Positions 1 through 11,786 of a DNA stretch of 64,000 nt are shown piece by piece. Made by a program: the position numbers and the translations under genes. Source of the stretch: Absidia repens. Its lineage: Eukaryota; Mucoromycota; Mucoromycetes; Mucorales; Cunninghamellaceae. The stretch covers positions 1 through 64,000 of the forward strand of contig MCGE01000036.1 in assembly GCA_002105175.1 (NCBI GenBank), written 5' to 3'. The notes under the pieces are model-generated. The model saw nothing but the letters and a program-made list of their open reading frames with translations, did not search any database and was not told where the DNA came from. Numbering within the stretch: position 1 is the first letter of the stretch; the number at the start of each line of letters is the position of its first letter.

Positions 1-1060
1 AATGCATGGTGCTTTTTATTAAGTCTCCTTATCGCTTATGGTTTCTAATGGCCACCTTTTTTTGCTCCTTTCAATATTTTTGATCATCGTCTCCTCTTAC
101 TCTCTCGTCATTACATCGCAACACTTGCCCCCGTTTCTAAAAATAAAACCAATAGTTTTGTCCCCCATAACTTGTCTTTATAAAAAAAATACGCTTGAGA
201 CTTAAAGCTTATGTTTTCTGATCCGCTTTTTCCCAACCGGTCCACCCTAATAGCTCATGTTAAATCCCCGCATGTTACACCGCGAGCGAACCACACCCGT
301 CATGAATTACTGCGCACGGACCACCGCCCGATCTTAATCTTCATTATATCGCCTTATCTTATGAATATCATTGGTCGAGCACCACTTCTTGTCAGATCAA
401 AACCTTATCTTAGTCTCATCTTCAGATCCACCAAAAATCCGAAATCCAGGTCCCCCTTTGTTTTTTTAGCGAAGAATCTACGATGATCTTCTTTTTGACT
501 ATATAATTATGAAATAAACACGGATTATCTTATTTATTCATCCACTACCATACTATGTCCTATTTTTAGGAGCTAATGGTTCAATCTTTTTTCTTTCAAA
601 AAAGAAAATCCAAGTTTTATCTTCTGAAAATTGCTTCATCATCTTTCTTTTTCAATTCTCGAAAGTCCTTCTATATTTCAATCAAGATCATTTCATAGCG
701 GTATCCGACTATAATCATACTATCACAATACCCAGTCCACTGTTATATTCAATATACTGTAATCGTGCTTTATTAATATCATTGACATAGACATCATTTA
801 CTTTAAAAGGAAAATATCATCGACAGAGCATGAAAGCTGGGAGTGAATTTTTTGCATGAATCGAATAATATTTTGCCCGGTTCGTGCATTCCTTTTTGCT
901 GTCACATCAATTATCCACTCTATTAACCTGTCTCTCCTATTTGCCAGTATCATCACTCTTCGTTTGTTTGTAGGATTCCACACTATGTCGTACCAACATC
1001 ATCAATCATTTGTTTATAGTATTCCGCATTTCCTGAATTTTCTCTCGCCAACATAATCCA
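1..1060. other. AT-rich DNA without a recognisable gene
   Basis: No reading frame here resembles a known protein, and I see no splice-site series, LTR ends or long repeats. The short open frames have biased, repetitive composition. Confidence 0.5.
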
Positions 1061-1480
1061 TCATTTCCTTCTAGTACCACCAACCTCATCGATCATTTGT
1101 TTACATTACTCCTTTTACTTCCATTGGCTTCATCGATTGTTGTTTACGTTACCCCTTTTACTTCCATCAGCTTCATCGATCATTTGTTTACATCAGCTTC
1201 ACCTATTTTTTGTTTACATCACTCCTTTTGCTTCCATCAGCGTCATCAATTATTTGTTTATATCAGCTTCACCTATTCCTTGCTTACATTACTCCTTTTA
1301 CTTCCATCAGCGTGATCGATTATTTGTTTATATCAGCTTCACCGATTCTTTGTTTACATTAATTCCTTTTTCTTCCACCACCTTCATCGATCATTTATTT
1401 GCATTACTCCTTACACTACCACCAATATCATGAATTATTTGTTTGTGATAATCATCACAATATCACTTTTTTTTCTTTCG
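1061..1480. repeat. Degenerate minisatellite, CATCGATCATTTGTTTACAT type
   Basis: Phrases such as TTCATCGATCATTTGTTTAC, ATTACTCCTTTTACTTCCAT and CAGCTTCACC recur many times in slightly changed order, so this is a decayed tandem array with units of roughly 40 to 60 bp. The overlapping open frames here are products of the repeat. Confidence 0.75.
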
Positions 1481-1544
1481 CAGTGCTATCAACTTTATCC
1501 ATCTTTGGTTTAGTCTTTTCACTTTGCAGTACTACAGACATAAA

Positions 1545-1975
1545 CCCATGCTTTCTGGGTTACTTACTATGGAATTTTTCATGAACCATTTTACTTTGTC
1601 CCTCCCCTAATTAACACACAGTTTTTATTGCATCCAGTACCCTCATCCTACCACTTTGATTGCTACAAGAAAAACCATGCTTTCCGGATTTCCAACTTTA
1701 GAATAATTCATTACCAATTTTTTTAATTATAATACATCTCCTCCTCTTTTTCTTTTTTCAGTATCCACATCGTATCACTCTTATTCACAAAAAAAGAAAA
1801 CCATGCTTTCCGGATTGCCAACTATAGAATAATTTATTACTAATCCTCCTTAATTATTATACGTCTCCTCCTCTTTTTCTTTTTTCAGTACCCTCATTGT
1901 ACCACTCTTAGTCACAAAAAAAGAAAACCATGCTTTCCGGGTTGCCAACTATGGAATAGCCTCCATCCCTTTTAA
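1545..1975. repeat. 126-bp tandem repeat, about three copies
   Basis: The motif ACCATGCTTTCCGG occurs near 1675, 1801 and 1928, a spacing of about 126 bp. Flanking blocks (TTATTACTAATCC, CTCCTCCTCTTTTTC, TCACAAAAAAAG) repeat with it. No coding function is visible. Confidence 0.8.
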
Positions 1976-1979
1976 ATAC

Positions 1980-3250
1980 CTTTTCCACTTCTCCTTTTTT
2001 CCACTTGTCTTTTTCTTCATCTTTTTTTTTTCCACCACCAAAGTCTCACTTCAAGATCTTTCTTAATGCCATTTTATCTGCTGTTATCATCGATATTGAC
2101 ACTAAAGATGCCCTCTTTTCAAAATTGTCTCTGAAGTTGCTTTTTTTTTATCAAGATTCCTCATTAATGGTACGTTTTTCAATAGAATTCCTCTCTTTTC
2201 TGATCACATTTCTCATTAACGATACTTTTTTCTTTAAAGATTCCTCTTCGATGGTGCTTTTTTTTTTTACCAAGGTTCTCTTCGATGGTGCTTTTTTTTT
2301 TTTTACCAAGGTTTCTCTTCGATGGTACTTTTTTTTTTTTTTTTTTACCAAGGTCCCTTTTCGATGGTATGGTACGTTTTTCAAAAGAATTCCTCTCTTT
2401 TTTGATCACACTTCTCATTAACGATACTTTTTCTTTAAAAATTCTTCTTCGATGGTGCTTTTTTTTTTTTTACCAAGATCCCCTCCCGATGGTATGGTGC
2501 TGTTTCTACCAAAATGGTACGTTTTCAAAAGAATTCCTTTCTTTTCTGATCACATTACTCATTAACGATACTGTACTTTTTTCTTCAAAAATTCTCTTCG
2601 ATGGTGTCTTTTTTTACCAAGATCCCTTTTCGATGGTGTCTTTCTTTTACCAAGATCCCTTTTCGATGGTGTCTTTCTTTTACCAAGATCCCTTTTCGAT
2701 GGTGTCTTTCTTTTACCAAGATCCCTTTTCGATGGTGTCTTTCTTTTACCAGGATCCCTTTTCGAGTGGTGTCTTTTTTTTTACCAAGATTCCTCATTAA
2801 TGGTACGTTTTTCAAAAGAATTCCTCTCTTTTTTGACCACATTTCTCATTAACAATACTTTTTTCTTTAAAGATTCCTCTTCGACGGTGTCTTTTTTTTT
2901 AACCAAGATTCCTCATTAATGGTACGATCAAAAGAATTCCTCTCTTTTCTGATCACATTTCTCATTAACGACACTTTTTTCTTTAAAGATTTCTCTTCGA
3001 TGGTACTTTTTTTTTTTTTTGCCAAGATCCCTTTCCGATGGTATGGTACTTTTTCTACCAAGACTCCTCATTAATGGTACGTTCAAAAGAATTCCTCTCT
3101 TTTCTGATCACATTTCTCATTAACAATACTGTACTTTTATCTTCAAAAATTCTCTTCGATGGTGTCTTTTTTTTTACCAAGATCCCTTTTCGATGATATG
3201 GTGCTTTTTCTACCAAGATTCCTCATTAGTGGTACGCTTGTCATAAAGAT
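1980..3250. repeat. Pyrimidine-rich tandem array with a 33-bp core repeat
   Basis: Two levels of repetition are visible. Blocks of about 150 to 250 bp recur with AAGATTCCTCATTAATGGTA, AGAATTCCTCTCTTTTCTGA and CTCATTAACGATAC. Between 2598 and 2790 a 33-bp unit beginning CGATGGTGTCTTTCTTTTAC is repeated about five times almost perfectly. Long T runs (8 to 17) separate blocks. The open frames on both strands run through the repeat and should not be called genes. Confidence 0.85.
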
Positions 3251-4500
3251 TCTTCTGCTTTTTCTGATCAAGATCCCACATCTATGACTCCGTTCCTCCA
3301 TATCGCCACCATGGGGTATTCACTCATGTCCGCCGCTCTCACGCCATCACCCAATCCCCATTCGTCATTAACAATCCGTCATCAAAATCCATTCTTCCAC
3401 CTAACTTCGACCCATCATCGTCATCGGTCTTACCAAAACCCGTCTCACCAAGGCTCTCCTTTATGACACTGTGTTTACCAAGATCCCTCTTATGATGCTC
3501 TCTTAATGAAGTTCCCTTACTCTCATCATCAATCTCTCTCTCTCTCTGGATCTTCTACTATCAAGACCTGTATCAAGTATTTTATAGCTCATCATCAAGT
3601 TTTTTTTTATTTGACACGGTCCTACTACTATCAACCCTTCTCTGGTCAATCAAAAATTGTTTTACAATGGTCTCACCAATATCAAGTCTCCCTTGCCAAT
3701 GCCTCCTCCCCATCAACTAGTTGATTCAATGCTCTTCCCAGAAAGAAAATTTCTCTCAAGTCATCCTTGTACCGGTGTTTCTGTCAAGTTATTATCAATG
3801 GTGTCTCTTTCAAGCCTTCCATATTGCTCTTATAAGGCTGATTTATTGAAACTCCCATCCAGTGTTTTTTTCTTCAATGGTGTTATTATCAAGTCATCTT
3901 TTTCTTCAATGATGCTAATATCAAGTGTTTTTCTGGTCCATCATCAAGTTTTTTTTACTATGGCCTGCTTCTATCAAGTCTTCTTTCTTCAAAGCATCTC
4001 TCATCAAGTCAATAATCAGCTAGAACCATTAAGTCTTGGTCTTCCTTTCACCATCCTATTGTCACCTGTCCCCATGTCACTTCCATACTCAAAGAACCAT
4101 GCCTACCTTGTCAACCTTTTTTCCACTATGAATGGTCCGACTACTCTCCCTACATCCCTTCTACTATCAAGTCCTTGAATATCTCTTTTCTCCATGGATG
4201 AACCATCAAGACTTGCCCTCACCGACAACGCCCTTTTTGATTGTCCTGCCTCCATCGTTCTTTACGATTCTTTTTTTGTTTTTTTACATTCATTGCCTAT
4301 TCCAACGTTTAGCTCTTTGATCATCCATCACTTCAAAATGACCACCGTTAGTAGCAATAGACGTAGTTTAATTGTCAGCTTTCTTTTTATAAATAAAAAT
4401 AAAAACCACATTTCCATTCTCATACTGCTCTGTATGTCTTTGCAAAAAAAAAAGAAAAGGAATACATGTCTTATAGCTTTACTGAAGTTTTGGTGGCTTG
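3251..4500. other. Pyrimidine-rich region with ATCAAG motifs, no clear gene
   Basis: The plus strand stays C/T-rich and contains many scattered TATCAAG or CATCAAG motifs, as if a decayed satellite continues from the left. Open frames up to 173 codons are low-complexity (Ser, Leu, Phe, Pro) and match no family I recognise. Confidence 0.5.
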
Positions 4501-5215
4501 TGTAATTTTTATACTGTATGTACGGAAGGAGTTCTTTAATAGTAATCACAATGTTATTTTTATTATGATATTGTACATTATGTATGTTTTCAATAATAGT
4601 TGTATTGTGGTAGTATAGTGTAGATCTTATACAAAACGACTTGTCTTTTTTTTTGCCCGCCGCCTTCGTTCCGCACATCCACCCGCCGCCAAACGCACAA
4701 CAATTCAGGTTATAGCTTAGTAGTTGCCAGGATGAGTTATGGGTCTATTTCACGTAGAAAAAGAAAAGATGATGATGTTAAATATATACAGTACTGTACA
4801 ATAGAAATTGGCAGTTTGATATGAAGAAATAAGTCTTTATTTTGGTTCATGAGGATTCATACAAATGATGGATGTACAGTACTATGCTAATGTAAATGAA
4901 AACTATTTCGCTACAATGGGTGTGGTGGAAGGTGATTTGTGGAGAGGATGATGATAATGTTATGCATAAAAGAAGGGCGAGAGTGTTTTAAGATAAGCAA
5001 AGTAAAATGTACTCAGAGATTTTTCACTAAAAAAAAAAAAAAATTAATAGCCATTGGGTATGCGAAGCGAAAACATCGGTTCAGGGAGGGATGCATACCT
5101 TAGGACGAAAATAGTGGAAGTGCATCTATCAAGAGCGCTGGTGAGTTGTGTACAGTACGTTCAGAGAGCTTGTAATATTTGATAAGACGTTATAGGAAGA
5201 AGTGATATGGCAGAT
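4501..5215. other. Intergenic AT-rich DNA
   Basis: No gene, LTR or tandem array is recognised. The last 5 bases (5211-5215, CAGAT) are the left target duplication of the adjacent solo LTR. Confidence 0.5.
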
Positions 5216-5577
5216 TGTCGTATTTGTCATTTGTCATCATCCACATATATCAGATACGCGATTACCCATCGCGTCCCAACAATTGTACCTTGTCACTCTC
5301 CAGCATAACCTCACACTGGCTATGTTTCACTTGGTCTACAATCAATATCAAAGATTAATCATCCATCTCTTCCATAATACACTATTTTATTCCCTCATCT
5401 CGAACTCTACCAATAATCCATTATCATCTACAATCATCTATCATCATAGAAATTTATTATTCCAACATCCGCTTCCCACACTTTTACTATAAAAACCCAC
5501 TGTCATTTTATTTAATAAAAACCATATCTGTTATATCACTTACTTGATTGACTCTATTACATACACAAATTATTACA
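5216..5577 (+). mobile_element. Solo LTR, family A, TSD CAGAT
   Basis: It starts TGTCGTATTTGTCATTTGTC and ends ATTATTACA, and is flanked by CAGAT at 5211-5215 and 5578-5582. A TATAAAAACCC box near 5490 and AATAAAA near 5515 are the expected LTR promoter and poly(A) signals. About 360-bp relatives lie at 17073, 27222 and 45829. The 5-bp duplication and TG...CA ends fit a Ty3-type LTR left after recombination. Confidence 0.93.
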
Positions 5578-5769
5578 CAGATACGGATTTTATTGCATAA
5601 AATGAGGAAAAGGAAGGCTGTGGGATGTGGTCGAAAAATGATAATTTGAGGCTATGAGTGCCAAAAACGAGACAAGACAAGACAAGGGTTGAGTTATACT
5701 GTACTTCACAAGAGACGAGAGTACGACAGAAGATCTTAACTAGATATAGTGAGATCAAGCAAGAAATAG
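5578..5769 (-). repeat. Degenerate LTR-like sequence, flank of the LINE
   Basis: The reverse complement contains the family-E phrases for the AATAAAA region, ATATCCACAGCC and AGCCTCAAATTA. The right half (about 5670-5769) matches 8620-8690 beyond the LINE. Positions 5761-5769 (AAGAAATAG) are the left target duplication of the LINE. Confidence 0.6.
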
Positions 5770-8439
5770 TTTTTTTTTTTTTTTTTTTGTAAAAAATTTA
5801 TGAATTTTATTCATAGGACCCGTATCGTTGAGTGGCGGGCCCCGAAATCAGCGATGTCACAAGGGTGGATAGTTGTATAAATGAGAGTATAGTGTGAAAA
5901 GAATAAAATAAATAAAATAAAATAAATGAATAAAATAAATAAGGTAGTATGGGCGACAGGAGTATGCTAAATTACTATGGAATCGAGGGTGGGGGGGAGG
6001 GCGGTAAAGACCGACTAGTCGTCTAATGGTAGTGGCGTCAGGATGTGTAATGTTCCTCTGATGGCACGCTTGACGAGGAGTTGGCGGTGGAAGGGTACAT
6101 TGTGAATTGATGATTGCCAATGTCCGTTCCAGATGCATCTAAGCGTAGTACCTATGACAACCAGGAGATGAGACGGATTCCATATTGTGGAGGGCCAGGT
6201 AAGTGTCGTCATGATTGTGTAGAGACAATCTATCGAAAAATGTAAATGCGGAAAGAAATAACCGAGGACTGACGTCCAAACATCATTCTTGGTGGGGCAA
6301 CCGACCAGAAAGTGCAGTGTATCTTCAAAGCTAGTGGTACATAGATGACACAGGGAGGATGTGGATCGCCCTATCTGACGCAGGAAGTGACGTAAGGGGA
6401 CTTTGCCAACCAGTATCTTGTACCAAATGGTGCGGGCTTCAGGAGTCATTGGAGCCTTCCAAAAGATGTCGATGCCAGGATTTGGTGGAGAAAGGGGGGT
6501 AGACAGAGCGGAGGAAAGATGGGGTCAGTAGTTGGGTGGGTTCGACGGACCAGTGAATGATATCGGCTAGAGGGGCGGTTACTGTGGAGACAGGTCTGGT
6601 GGTGATCAAATCCATCGTCCAATCGTGGAGCTGTATGTTGCCTCCAAGATCGTCCTTGAGAAGGTGTTTCAGTAATCGTGAATATCTTCTTTGATCGGTG
6701 TCTACTTTCGGTCTTAAGCATTGGAGGATTTCATCAATAACAAAAAAGGTGTGTCCTTGATCTTTTCGGTGACCTTTTTGAAGAAGCCAGTGATTGGTGG
6801 GGGTGTTGGAGAAGAATACAGTGAGGGGGAGGTGGAGGCACAGGTCGGAAGTTGCCTTGTCAAAGTCCAGGTCGAGTCGTAGCCCGTCAAAAGCTTTGAA
6901 TATTAAGGAAAGAACGTGATGTGGGGATGTCAAAGCCCCGTAACGAAGATGAGGGAAAAGAAGGGGCAGCAGTGATGGTGAGTCAGGAGGGCCAGCCAAA
7001 GAGAGATAGTGATGGAGCATATTGGTGACCAAAGAGGAGTGGAATGATGGAACCAGGAGGTTCTTCAGCCAGCGAGCTTGTAGTATCAGTTGTTGTCGGG
7101 GGGAGTCCAGTAGGGCCAATCCACCATCGTATTTTGTCCGGCAGAGATGGACGTACGAAAGCATAGGAGTTTTCTTTTGCCAAACAAAACGATGGACAAG
7201 GGAGCGAAGTTTGTTGAAGAAGGTTTGGGGGACAGGGGTGAGGCGGAGACAGTACCAAAGTTTGGAGAGAACTAGGATGTTGGTGATGGTGACGCGGCCT
7301 TTGATCGATAGGTTGCGTTGGCTGTATATTTGGAATTGTTTTGATATCCCTTCCAAAAGCTTTGTCAACGATCGATCTTGTTGGTAGGGGGTGTAGAAGA
7401 TTGGGAAACCTAGGTATCGGAAGGCGGAAGGTGAATGGCGGTGATGGTATACTTTGATGTCGTGTTGTTCCAATTTGGAGATCCATATATCCTCTTGAGC
7501 ACCGTTGAGAGAGAAGGCTTCGGTCTTGTTTTCATTGAATTTTGCATTGGACACTGTGGAGTAACAAGATAAGTGGTACAGAAGACGATCGAGGTGGTTG
7601 GGTGTTTGGAGGAAAACGCATATATCATCGGCATAAGCCAGGAGTTTGACAGGGGGAGGGGGATCAAGCGAAGCAGGAACGTGGGGAGGGAAAACATACC
7701 CGGGGAAATGGGAGTCATGTAGAATGGACAATAACAGGGGTTCGAGAGCCAGGTTGAAGAGCAGAGGGGAGAGTGGGTCGCCTTGCCTAAGTCCACGCTG
7801 TTGCTGTATCGTGTCTGTGAAGAATCCATTGACATTCACCGTGACCTGATTGTTGAAGAAGAGAGACACCAAAGCATTTACCAGGGACGCTGGAAAACCA
7901 AATGCACGAAGACATTTATGGAGATAGCGTGGGTGAACCCGGTCATATGCTTTCTCTTGATCCAATATTAAACCTAACCCGGATGCGTTGCGTAGTTGAC
8001 TTTGTTCCATGATGATTTTGAGGGCCATGCCATTTTCCGCAATGAACCGTCCTGGTACAAATCCTGTTTGGTATGGGTTGAGGATATGGTCGGTAAGAGG
8101 AGCCATTCGTCGAGTGACCACTCTGGTGAACACTTTTGCATCACAGTTGATCAGGGAGATAGGTCGCCAGTTGCGGAGATTGGTAATATCCCCTTTCTTC
8201 GGGAGTAGACGTACCTTGATTCGTTGCCAGGATGACGGGAACACACCAAGATCAAGAGCTTGATTGTATACTTGGAGGCATAAGGGTTGGAGTTGAGGTA
8301 GAGAGAAGAGAAGTGAGAGAAAAGGGTAGCCAAAACCATCTTCCCCCGGGCTGCTGGTTTGATTTACTCGCATGGCTTGTGCTTGTAGGTCCGCCATAGT
8401 AATTGGTCGGGTGAGCCGTTGATGGTCTTGTTCGGTGAG
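5770..8439 (-). mobile_element. 5'-truncated LINE with 9-bp TSD AAGAAATAG
   Basis: The 3' end is a poly(A) tail, read as the T run at 5770-5788, preceded by an AATAA-rich 3' UTR. AAGAAATAG lies on both sides (5761-5769 and 8440-8448). The body codes for reverse transcriptase and a C-terminal zinc-binding region, but the upstream endonuclease is missing, as expected after incomplete target-primed reverse transcription. A related copy of the flank without the insertion lies at about 8670-8720. Confidence 0.92.
6015..8439 (-). pseudogene. LINE ORF2 fragment: reverse transcriptase plus zf-RVT, frameshifted
   Basis: This is the catalytic part of a non-LTR retrotransposon polyprotein that copies its RNA at nicked DNA. 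The protein shows RT motifs in order: the KKGD..LRNWRPISL region, a DQEKAYDRV palm motif, GLRQGDPLSP, and the YADD catalytic box, followed by thumb and connection regions. A second frame (6449 to 6015) supplies a zf-RVT-like domain with a C-x2-C...H...C pattern and ends LPLDD. The two frames overlap near 6440-6450, so a one-base frameshift breaks the chain. The open frame continues upstream to 8574, but everything before 8439 lies in the flank, so its first 45 or so residues are not LINE-derived. No apurinic endonuclease is present. The copy should be inactive. Confidence 0.9.
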
Positions 8440-8448
8440 AAGAAATAG

Positions 8449-8890
8449 AAGAGGATGTTGGATGATGTTTGCAATCGAATGAGAAATCAAGACGAAGACG
8501 GAGAGGGAGTTGTTTGTGAATTGGGCAATGAAGAAATGAGGAATGTATTTATTATGGGAACGAATAAATAGCAAGACAGTGTCAGAAATGAGACAGGATA
8601 AGACAGGGAATAAGTTACATATACTTCACAGAGACAAGAGAGAACAGAAGATCTTACCTAGGTGCAGCATGGATCAAGCAGGAATAGAGGGAGTTGTTGA
8701 TGATTGAAATCAAATGAGAAACCAAGACGAAGACGGAGAGGGAATTGTTTAAGAATTGGGCAGTGAGGAAATGAGGAATGTATTTATTGCGAGATGAATA
8801 AATACCAAGACAGAGATAGAAGCAAGAGAGAGATATTTATTGAATAAATATAAGACAAGATAAGAGACGAGATAGGAGACGAAAGTAGAC
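8449..8890. repeat. Tandemly duplicated host unit; right copy is the LINE empty site
   Basis: A sequence of about 120 bp at 8455-8580 is repeated at 8695-8820 (shared phrases AAGACGAAGACGGAGAGGGA and GAGGAATGTATTTATT). Around 8672-8710 the right copy reads through the point where the left copy carries the LINE, so it serves as the pre-insertion reference. Confidence 0.8.
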
Positions 8891-9201
8891 GAGTTTACCC
8901 CACCATTGCGAAAAGATTGTGTCATATACGAATATAGCAGACTGTGTATGCTAAAGACAACAATATAGTAGCGAACAACCGCTGGGAGCTTGGTCTTCGT
9001 ACTGAGCTTTGCGTCTACTTGAATCCCCTCGTCAAAAAAAAAAAATCAATTTCACACCCTACTGCATAATATGATATCAACAAGTCCAATGAATTCACTC
9101 CTTTGTTAAAACCCCCTCACCAGCAAGCATCCCCTACAAAATGTCAATAGATGAAGTGCAATGTTTTCTTTATTGAAATAGAGATAAGAAAATACAATGA
9201 C

Positions 9202-9232
<31 letters not shown>

Positions 9233-9325
9233 AACAGCACTATTCAAAACTACATTAGACTACAACATCTACATGATAAGACTAATCAGGTCGGCTAACC
9301 AATGTACTGTATATTCCTCTATTCC
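8891..9325. other. 3' region of the F-box gene with long A run
   Basis: No coding sequence is seen. TTTATTG at about 9171 reads as AATAAA on the minus strand, a plausible poly(A) signal for the F-box gene ending at 9326. An A run of about 30 bases at 9202-9231 follows. Confidence 0.5.
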
Positions 9326-10536
9326 CTAACCACTCCGTATCTTGGCTATATCATGTTCATCCAAGCACAAATAATCGCTGTTGTCGTCATCAAGCGTTTC
9401 CAAAATGTCAGTTGCCTTGATTTGGCGACATTGCCGAAATTGGACACGCTTCAACCGTTGGCAATTTTGAATCCACTGCCGTGCACCACGCGAGGAGATA
9501 CCGTTCATCATTTCGAAAATGCATCGGCGAAGATCACAAAGAGACACCGCCATGGCCGCCAGACTTGCATCGGTCAATGCTCTTGCTTCCTTTAAACGAA
9601 TCTCCTGGAGATGAGGATGCGTTTTGATAAAGCAGATCAAGGTAGCGTCGTCTATATCATAGCAAAGGTCAAGACTGAGGTATTTCAAGTGAGGCCAGGG
9701 AACACCAGTGGTAATCTTGTTGTTGGAGATGGTCATGATAAGACTGGAAGGTTCAAAAAGAGAGAGGTCAAGATGGGTCAAGTCTTGGAATCGTATCATG
9801 TCCATCACCATTTTTTCAGTCAACATATTCTCGATGTCCTCATGGAAAAGTTGAAGGCGTTGTAATGGGCAACTGGCAAGAGTAGCGAGCCCATCATCAG
9901 ATAGGTAACCACACAATGTGAGTTGACAAAGTCGGCGGCAATGCTGACCTATGGCGCGGATGGTAGCGTCCGACAGACCAATGTTGAAGAGTTTGAGAGA
10001 TGTGAGCTGGGAACAATATCGTGGAAGGTGCTGTAGGCTTGTGTTGGTGATGGGTGGGAAATCGTTTGTAAAATTCACATTTTCAAGCGAAAGGGTTTCC
10101 AAATGACGGACATGCGTCATCAAGAGTAAAAGTTGGGCGTCAGTGCAAGCGACGTTATTTAACTGGATTTTTCTGACATGGTTTCCTAGCGATTGTTCTG
10201 ATGCGGCCAAACCGTCAAGTAATCGTTGTAAATGGATGGTATCATGAAATTCGAGTTCCTGCCATAACAATGGATTGGCTAGTGCATAAAATTGTCTGTT
10301 GACTAAAGTACATGCATGAAGATCTCGTTGTTGATCAGGATGTCGGCTACCAAATAGTATGTAAGCAGGTTGTGTCGTTTCATCGATATGGTGAATAATT
10401 CGTGCCAGGATTTCGTTCGGAAGTTGTCGAGGATGAGGGGTAATAATAACAGTGCCATCAGATTTGACTTGAATGGTGCTTCGTTCATGCTGAAGAATTT
10501 CCTCCGTGTAGCGTTTGATTTGCTTGATATCGCCAC
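9326..10536 (-). CDS. F-box/leucine-rich-repeat protein
   Basis: Likely a substrate-recognition subunit of an SCF-type E3 ubiquitin ligase; the substrate is unknown. An F-box-like stretch follows residue 40 (PRQLPNEILARIIHHID ... LVNRQFYALANPLLWQEL). About ten leucine-rich repeats then run to the C-terminus (for example HLETLSLENV, CSQLTSLKLF and the RAIGQHCRRLCQLTLCG repeat). The open frame reaches 10555, but the MDFFFIG start lies across a T run ending in ATAG at 10537-10540. The paralogue at 12981 has the same acceptor-like site followed by a similar sequence. I therefore infer that the exon begins near 10536 and that a small 5' exon lies upstream. The chain of about 400 residues is open and probably functional. 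Such families are expanded in Mucorales. Confidence 0.85.
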
Positions 10537-10559
10537 CTATAAAAAAAAAATCCAATACA

Positions 10560-11238
10560 GTACAAAAAGTCAGTTCACACTTTTAACTAGTGAGTTATCC
10601 TGAACGTGTCTTTTTTCTTTCATACGTGTAAAGTGACAGTATCCGTGTTCAGTATCATCAGATTCGTATTGATTGTCTTTAGTTCCATCTGTTCTTTGAG
10701 TCTAATAGCAATAATAAAAACAGTATTAGTATCAAAGCGTATCAAAAAAAAAATCGCGTTCCTCATAGTATCCTTACTAACTGAGGGACTTCATTACCCA
10801 TGCCTTGCTTCGGCAGAGTGGAAGAAGAAGATAATTGCTGATCAGAGTTGTAGTGACGTTGGTAATGTTTCGGGATAGTCATGGTTTAACACTAGTCCAG
10901 AATGTCCAAAAAAAAAAAAGAAAAAAAAAAGAAAGCGTTTGTTTCAATGTTATGACAATTCCCCCTTTTTTTGCACACACACATCAAAAGTCCGCCGTGA
11001 ATCATACCACGCATAACATAGACAAAGAAGAAACGTTCATCAATCAAAGGATTTGGTTTTATTGGAATATGGTATCATTAATAATAATAATAATAATAAT
11101 TATAATTATACAAAATAAATGCTATGTAAACTATAATCTGTAAAATCCCCCTAATTTTTTTAAGGAAAAGATACGCAATAAACGGATTGACGGAGAGTCT
11201 GGTGATAAATCGATGGCTGCTGTTTGCGACCAACTCAC

Positions 11239-11272
<34 letters not shown>

Positions 11273-11689
11273 GATGATGATTAGTTTGAGACAACAAAGG
11301 CACGTGAGTTTTTTTTTTTTTATTTCAATTCATTGAGACCAATGGTACATACTAATTCTACAGCAATGAGCTAATCCATACTAAAAACCATTGATGATGG
11401 TGTAATGTTAATACTGCTAACAATACTACAATACAATAAGAGGGTGGAAGTCGACCCACTATTATATGTTTGGTATAAAGGTTCAGTAAAATGAGATCTA
11501 GATATGGAAATCAACCATTAAAATAAAAAATCCACAATCAACTCGAAAAAAAGTCAATACTGATAATGAATACAATGTCTTTTTTTTATTTTTTGACTAC
11601 AATGTGATAGAGATTATAATAAATATAAAGACTATTATAAACTAAATCTAAAGCAAAGCATCCGAGTGGAACCCTTTCCTCGCTAATCT

Positions 11690-11726
<37 letters not shown>

Positions 11727-11786
11727 AATGTTCGCCTTTCCAGTGCCTTGAGCGGCCTCAACGTATCATGGCAAGTGTCGTTTCCT
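10560..11786. other. Intergenic region with homopolymers and a (TAA)n tract
   Basis: No convincing gene. A TAA/TTA microsatellite lies at about 11078-11105, an A run of about 27 bases at 11240-11266, and a T run of about 34 bases at 11692-11725. Short open frames here read through these tracts. Confidence 0.5.

Noticed and set aside
2005..2852. Several open frames of 77 to 171 codons on both strands
   Set aside because: They run through the T-rich 33-bp and longer tandem repeats and have low-complexity Phe/Lys composition.
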